In this document: piece by piece, positions 6,399 through 9,684 of the stretch
Layout: each line of letters starts with the position of its first letter
Position numbering within the stretch: position 1 is the stretch's first letter
Origin: an uncultured delta proteobacterium
Lineage (GTDB): Bacteria; Myxococcota_A; Polyangia; Polyangiales; Ga0077539
DNA: 9,684 nucleotides
NCBI GenBank assembly: GCA_903860995.1
Contig: CAIOSS010000168.1
Coordinates: 1 to 9,684, forward strand
Direction of reading: 5' to 3'
Program-made: the position numbers and the translations under genes
The notes under the pieces: model-generated
The model's database searches: none
Told to the model about the DNA's origin: nothing
Seen by the model: only the letters and a program-made list of their open reading frames with translations

Positions 6399-7235
6399 AT
6401 GGAGTGGATCACGGACCCGAAGGCCTGGATCGGCCTGTTGACCCTGACGATCCTCGAGATCGTTCTCGGCATCGACAACATCGTCTTCATCTCCATCGTG
6501 GCGGGCAAGCTGCCGCCCGCGCAGCAGCGGCCCGCGTGGCGATGGGGGCTCGTGCTCGCGCTCATCCCGCGCATGGTGCTGCTGCTCTTCCTGGGCGTGC
6601 TGCTGCGCATGACCCACCCCCTGTTCACGGTCTTCGGCGAGGCCACCGAGCACAACCCCTGGGCCATCTCGGGCAAGGACCTCATCCTCATCGTCGGCGG
6701 GCTCTTCCTGGTGTTCAAGGCCACCCGGGAGATCCACGGCAAGCTGGAGGGCGAGTCCGAGGAGGTGAAGGCCCAGGGCAAGGACCAGTTCGGCGCCGTC
6801 CTCCTGCAGATCATGCTGCTCAACCTGGTGTTCAGCATCGACTCGGTGGTGACCGCCATCGGCATGGTCGACAAGATCGCCATCATGGCCGGCGCGGTGA
6901 TCATCTCGACCTTCGTGATGATCGCGGTGGCGCAGCCCGTCGGGGACTTCGTCGAGCGTCACCCGACGGTGAAGATGCTGGCGCTCTCCTTCCTGGTGCT
7001 CATCGGCGCCAACCTCCTGGCCGAGGGCTTCGGGCAGCACATCCCCAAGGGCTACACCTACTTCGCCATGGCCTTCTCGGTCGGCGTCGAGATGATCAAC
7101 CTCCGCCTGCGCAAGCCCAGCACCACCGTGCCGGTGAAGCTCCGCGAGGCCCACATCCAGGTGGCCTCGGTGCCCCCCGAGGCATCGACCGCCGCCGCAG
7201 GGCCCTCCGTCCACGACGATGCTCCTCGCCATTGA
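6399..7235 (+). CDS. TerC/YgdQ-family integral membrane protein
   Basis: This 278-residue protein has about seven hydrophobic segments and no CBS domains. It shows the TerC family hallmarks: EIVLGIDNIVF at 20-30 and LVFSIDSVVTAIG at 143-155, with Asp26 and Asp148 inside membrane helices. FVERHPTVKMLALSFLVLIG (184-203), KGYTYFAM and the N-terminal ITDPKAW resemble E. coli YgdQ as remembered. The family has been linked to tellurite resistance and, more recently, to metal (manganese) export serving secreted or membrane metalloenzymes; the function of this subgroup is not settled. Residues about 240-278 form a soluble tail longer than in YgdQ. The ATG at 6399 fits the family N-terminus and no other in-frame start lies nearby, but no Shine-Dalgarno is visible. 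The 3' end overlaps coaX by 17 bases, so the two are probably co-transcribed. No tellurite-resistance genes accompany it, so a ter phenotype should not be assumed. Confidence 0.9.
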   Translation: MEWITDPKAWIGLLTLTILEIVLGIDNIVFISIVAGKLPPAQQRPAWRWGLVLALIPRMVLLLFLGVLLRMTHPLFTVFGEATEHNPWAISGKDLILIVGGLFLVFKATREIHGKLEGESEEVKAQGKDQFGAVLLQIMLLNLVFSIDSVVTAIGMVDKIAIMAGAVIISTFVMIAVAQPVGDFVERHPTVKMLALSFLVLIGANLLAEGFGQHIPKGYTYFAMAFSVGVEMINLRLRKPSTTVPVKLREAHIQVASVPPEASTAAAGPSVHDDAPRH

Positions 7236-7986
7236 TGTCGGCAACACCAACACCGTCCTCGGCGTGTACGAGGGCTCCCGGCTGCTCCACCATTTCCGGG
7301 TGGAGTCGGCCCGCGGGCGCACCTCCGACGAGTTCACCGTCACCCTCCGCGCGCTGCTGGAGCACCGAGGCATCGACCCGTCGGCCATCTCCGCGAGCGC
7401 CCTCGCCTGCGTGGTGCCCTCCCTGGCGGAGACCTTCTGTCGCGTCGTGCGCACGGCCTTCAACCACGAGCCCATGGTGGTCGGCCCCGGCATCAAGACC
7501 GGCATGCCCATTCTCTACGAGCAGCCGCGCGAGGTGGGCGCCGACCGCATCGTCAACGCCGTCGCGGCCTACGAGCGCGAGCGCTGCGGGCTCATCGTGG
7601 TGGACTTCGGCACCGCCACCACCTTCGACGTGGTGAGCCCGAAGGGGGAGTACCTCGGCGGGGTCATCGCGCCGGGCGTGCAGATCGCCGCGGACGCCCT
7701 GTTCACCCGCGCGGCGAAGCTCCCGAGGGTGGAGCTCACGATGCCCTCCAAGGTGCTCGGGCGAAACACCCAGCACGCCATGCAGGCGGGCATCCTCTTC
7801 GGGTACGTGGGCCTGGTCGACGGGCTGGTCGAGCGCATCCGCGGGGAGATGGCCTTCCCCTGCAAGGTGATCGCGACCGGCGGGCTCGCGCGCACCATCG
7901 CGCCCGAGTCGAAGTCCATCGAAGAGGTCGACGACTTCCTCACCCTCGACGGCCTCCGCATCCTGTGGGAACGCAACGCTCCATAG
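7219..7986 (+). CDS. coaX: Type III pantothenate kinase
   Basis: This 255-residue cytoplasmic enzyme phosphorylates pantothenate, the first step of coenzyme A synthesis, in the ASKHA-fold CoaX family that needs a monovalent cation. Visible motifs are the N-terminal phosphate-binding AIDVGNTNT (Asp6), the pantothenate-site GADRIVNA at 107-114, the VVDFGTATTFDV segment at 127-138 with catalytic Asp129, GGVIAPG at 147-153, and the ATGGLA adenosine motif at 219-224. The length is normal for the family. The ATG at 7219 lies inside the TerC gene (17-base overlap) and puts the Asp6 motif at its expected place; there is no strong RBS, so translation may depend on the upstream gene. The 3' end overlaps the permease start by 22 bases. 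CoaX is often found beside birA, which is not in this window. Confidence 0.95.
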   Translation: MLLAIDVGNTNTVLGVYEGSRLLHHFRVESARGRTSDEFTVTLRALLEHRGIDPSAISASALACVVPSLAETFCRVVRTAFNHEPMVVGPGIKTGMPILYEQPREVGADRIVNAVAAYERERCGLIVVDFGTATTFDVVSPKGEYLGGVIAPGVQIAADALFTRAAKLPRVELTMPSKVLGRNTQHAMQAGILFGYVGLVDGLVERIRGEMAFPCKVIATGGLARTIAPESKSIEEVDDFLTLDGLRILWERNAP

Positions 7987-8945
7987 CCCGCCTCGCCCTG
8001 CTCGCCGCCGTGCTGGTGGCGGCGATGGGCCTCTCCCTCACCGTGGGCGCGGCGCACCCCTCGTTCGCCCGCGCGTGGAGCGACCCGGCCGGCTATGACC
8101 GTGCCCTCCTGGGCGCGCGCCTCTGCCGGGTGCTGCTCGGGGCCATCGCGGGGGGCGCCCTGGCCGCCGTGGGCGCCGGGTTCCAGGGGCTCTTCCGCAA
8201 CCCCCTGGGGGACCCCTACGCGCTGGGCGTGTCGGGCGGCGCGGCCCTGGGCGCCACGGTCGCCGTGCTGGCGGGCTTCGGGCTGGCGCTGGTGCCCGCG
8301 GCGGCCTTCGTGGGGGCCGTCGGGTCGACCGCGGTGGTGCTGCTCACCGCGCGGGCGAGCGGACGGCTGGGCGCCGAGGGGCTGCTGCTCGCGGGGATGG
8401 TGTCCAACGCGGTGACCAACGCGGGCCTCGCGCTGCTGCGCTCGTCGGTGCAGAACGCGCGCACCCAGGAGACGCTCACCATCCTGCTGGGCACCATCGC
8501 CGAGGAGCCCGCCTCGCGGGTGGCGCGCGTGGGCGTGACCGCGGGCATCGGGGTGCTGGTGCTCTGGGGGCACGCCAAGGCGCTCAACCTCCTGGCGCTG
8601 GGCGACGACGGCGCGACCGCACTGGGGCTCTCGGTGCGCCGGGCCGAGCGGGCGGTGTTTCTCGCGAGCTCGCTGGCCGTGGCCTCGGTGGTGAGCGTGT
8701 GCGGGCTCATCCCCTTCGTGGGGCTGATCGTGCCCAACTACGCGCGCTCGTGGGTGGGGGGCGACCACCGGGTGCTGATCCCGGCGTGCGCGCTGGGTGG
8801 CGCGACGCTGCTGGTGCTGGCCGACGCCGTGGCGAGGGGGCTGTTCACGGTGATGCACACCGAGCCGCCGGTGGGGGCGATCACCGCGCTGGTGGGGGGG
8901 CCGTTCTTCCTGCTGCTGCTCAAGCGCGCGCGGGTGGAGGGGTAA
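7965..8945 (+). CDS. FecCD/BtuC-type ABC importer permease (iron-siderophore, heme or cobalamin class)
   Basis: This 326-residue integral membrane protein has the size and helix pattern (about ten hydrophobic stretches) of BtuC/FhuB/FecCD permeases, which move metal chelates across the inner membrane as homodimers or heterodimers driven by a separate ATPase. Signature segments are GAGFQGLFRNPLGDPYALG (70-88), LLAGMVSNA (141-149), LNLLALGDDGATALG (207-221, near the ATPase-coupling region), GLIPFVGLIVPNYAR (247-261), and PPVGAITALVGGPFFLLLLK (301-320). The substrate cannot be told. The GTG at 7965 overlaps coaX by 22 bases and gives the full first helix; it lacks a clear Shine-Dalgarno, so the start is less certain than the rest. 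No ATPase or binding-protein gene follows: the next gene, after 191 noncoding bases, is a glycosyltransferase. One counted line (8281-8340) is about 82% GC. Confidence 0.9.
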   Translation: MGTQRSIARLALLAAVLVAAMGLSLTVGAAHPSFARAWSDPAGYDRALLGARLCRVLLGAIAGGALAAVGAGFQGLFRNPLGDPYALGVSGGAALGATVAVLAGFGLALVPAAAFVGAVGSTAVVLLTARASGRLGAEGLLLAGMVSNAVTNAGLALLRSSVQNARTQETLTILLGTIAEEPASRVARVGVTAGIGVLVLWGHAKALNLLALGDDGATALGLSVRRAERAVFLASSLAVASVVSVCGLIPFVGLIVPNYARSWVGGDHRVLIPACALGGATLLVLADAVARGLFTVMHTEPPVGAITALVGGPFFLLLLKRARVEG

Positions 8946-9136
8946 AGGAAGGTCGACGTCCCGCACCGGGAGCTTCTGCCAACGCTCGCGGGAGCGGGCA
9001 CTACGGGGAATGGTTTCTGCAACCCCGAGTGAATCCGTGCCGACGACGGTGCCCCGTTGGTCCTCCTATCGGCCCCCCGGCGACCTGCGAGGAGAGTCTT
9101 GCGCTTCCCGCCCCGCGAAGACACGATCCTTGCGCG
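8946..9136. other. Intergenic region between permease and glycosyltransferase genes
   Basis: This 191-base gap has no supportable gene. A perfect 5-bp hairpin lies at 8983-8996 (CGCTC, loop GCGG, GAGCG) without a T-tract, so it is only a weak terminator candidate. CGGGG (9004-9008) can pair with CCCCG (9023-9027). The strong Shine-Dalgarno-like GAGGAG at 9089-9094 is too far from the ATG at 9137; it instead precedes a 14-codon TTG frame that ends at 9141-9143. I see no riboswitch core or clear promoter. Confidence 0.4.
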
Positions 9137-9684
9137 ATGCTGATCGCCAACGTCATCGCCATGCGCTCCACCCAGGTGGGCGACTACATCTATCGCGTTT
9201 CGCAGCCGTCGCTGGCCATGGGACGCGTGCCCGGAATCAAGGTGGTCACGGTCGGCGTTCTCTCTCCTCACCTGGGAGACGTCCTGCGAACGGCGGACGT
9301 CGCGATTCTCCACCTCCTCAGCGAGGCAGACGTGCTTCCGCTCATGGAGGCGAGAAGGCAGCGCGGACAGGTCACGGTCTACGAGATCTCCGATCATTTC
9401 ATGGCGGCCCACCAGGGCGTGGGCATCCGTGGGTGGTTCTCCGATCCGGTCAACCGCGCCAACGCGCTCGCGCTCATCCACGGGGCCGATGCCGTGCAGG
9501 TGACGGGCAGGGGGCTGGCCGACGCGTTCGGTGAGCACAATCGCCAGACCGTCGTCTTCGAGAACCAGATCGAGAGCATGGGCCAACCGCCGCGTGAGCC
9601 CGGTGGGACCGTGCGGATCGGGTGGGCCGGGTCCGACGGGCACACCCAGGACCTCATCCAGATCCGCGGGGTCATCGCCGACGC
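9137..9684 (+). CDS. Glycosyltransferase, GT4-like (GT-B fold), 3' end beyond the window
   Basis: The frame is open from ATG 9137 to the window edge: 182 codons plus two bases, with no stop, so the gene is partial. The start MLIANVIAMRSTQVGDYIYR and following PGIKVVTV suit the first Rossmann domain of a GT-B glycosyltransferase. VQVTGRGLADAFGEHNRQ (120-137) and VVFENQIES (139-147) resemble the segment where the domain linker begins in group 1 enzymes. RIGWAGSDGHTQDL (160-173) looks like the first strand and loop of the nucleotide-sugar domain; the E-x7-E motif that would confirm retaining GT4 chemistry lies outside the window. The acceptor and donor are unknown. No Shine-Dalgarno is close to this ATG, and no other in-frame start fits better. 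Counted lines (9241-9300 about 67% GC, 9361-9420 about 63%) are lower than the permease gene, hinting at a different origin. Whether it acts with the pgl genes 5 kb upstream cannot be told. Confidence 0.75.
   Translation, partial: MLIANVIAMRSTQVGDYIYRVSQPSLAMGRVPGIKVVTVGVLSPHLGDVLRTADVAILHLLSEADVLPLMEARRQRGQVTVYEISDHFMAAHQGVGIRGWFSDPVNRANALALIHGADAVQVTGRGLADAFGEHNRQTVVFENQIESMGQPPREPGGTVRIGWAGSDGHTQDLIQIRGVIAD

Noticed and set aside
6399..7235. Tellurite-resistance determinant
   Set aside because: The protein is TerC-family of the YgdQ kind, but no terZABDEF genes are present, so a resistance role is not supported.
7569..8966. Minus-strand open frame of 465 codons opposite coaX and the permease
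   Set aside because: His/Arg/Gly-rich shadow without motifs, opposite two genes with full family signatures.
8946..9136. Cobalamin or other riboswitch in the gap after the permease
   Set aside because: No recognisable conserved core was seen, and the downstream gene is a glycosyltransferase rather than a transport or biosynthesis gene.

Overview
The window looks like chromosome of a very GC-rich Gram-negative bacterium. A deltaproteobacterial or myxobacterial (Myxococcota, perhaps Polyangiales) source is my best guess. The reasons are the GC level (hand counts of single 60-base lines run from about 63% to 82%), GTG starts, tightly packed or overlapping genes, and a lipoprotein whose lipobox is followed by a long Asp/Ala/Pro-rich linker. 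The taxonomic call is inference. No mobile element, tRNA, rRNA or CRISPR array was seen.

Region 1 (about 114-3934, + strand) is a three-gene sugar-activation operon. It holds a PglC-type phosphoglycosyl transferase, a PglE-type PLP aminotransferase and a PglF/WbpM-type membrane NDP-sugar 4,6-dehydratase. Run in pathway order (F, then E, then C), they would convert UDP-GlcNAc to a 4-amino-4,6-dideoxy sugar and load a derivative onto undecaprenyl phosphate, starting a glycan or glycoprotein oligosaccharide. The order C-E-F matches the Campylobacter pgl order C-D-E-F as I remember it, but the acetyltransferase PglD is absent. Where pglD would lie there is a 69-base gap holding two mutually exclusive hairpins, one of which pairs with the ribosome-binding site of the aminotransferase gene.

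Region 2 (3959-6277, - strand) is a single large secreted lipoprotein of the alpha-amylase (GH13) family. It has an N-terminal carbohydrate-binding-like domain and converges on the pgl operon with only 24 bases between stop codons. Its catalytic triad is intact, but the usual region I His is Gln.

Region 3 (6399-8945, + strand) is an overlapping gene chain: a TerC/YgdQ-family membrane protein, type III pantothenate kinase (coaX), and a FecCD/BtuC-type ABC importer permease with no ATPase or binding-protein gene beside it.

Region 4 (8946-9684) is a 191-base noncoding stretch followed by the 5' part of a glycosyltransferase gene that runs off the window. Its base composition is clearly less GC-rich than the permease gene, which may mark a junction.

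Nothing here is a clear new biological system. The best leads are the candidate RNA switch inside the pgl operon, the missing PglD step, and the altered active site of the amylase-like lipoprotein.
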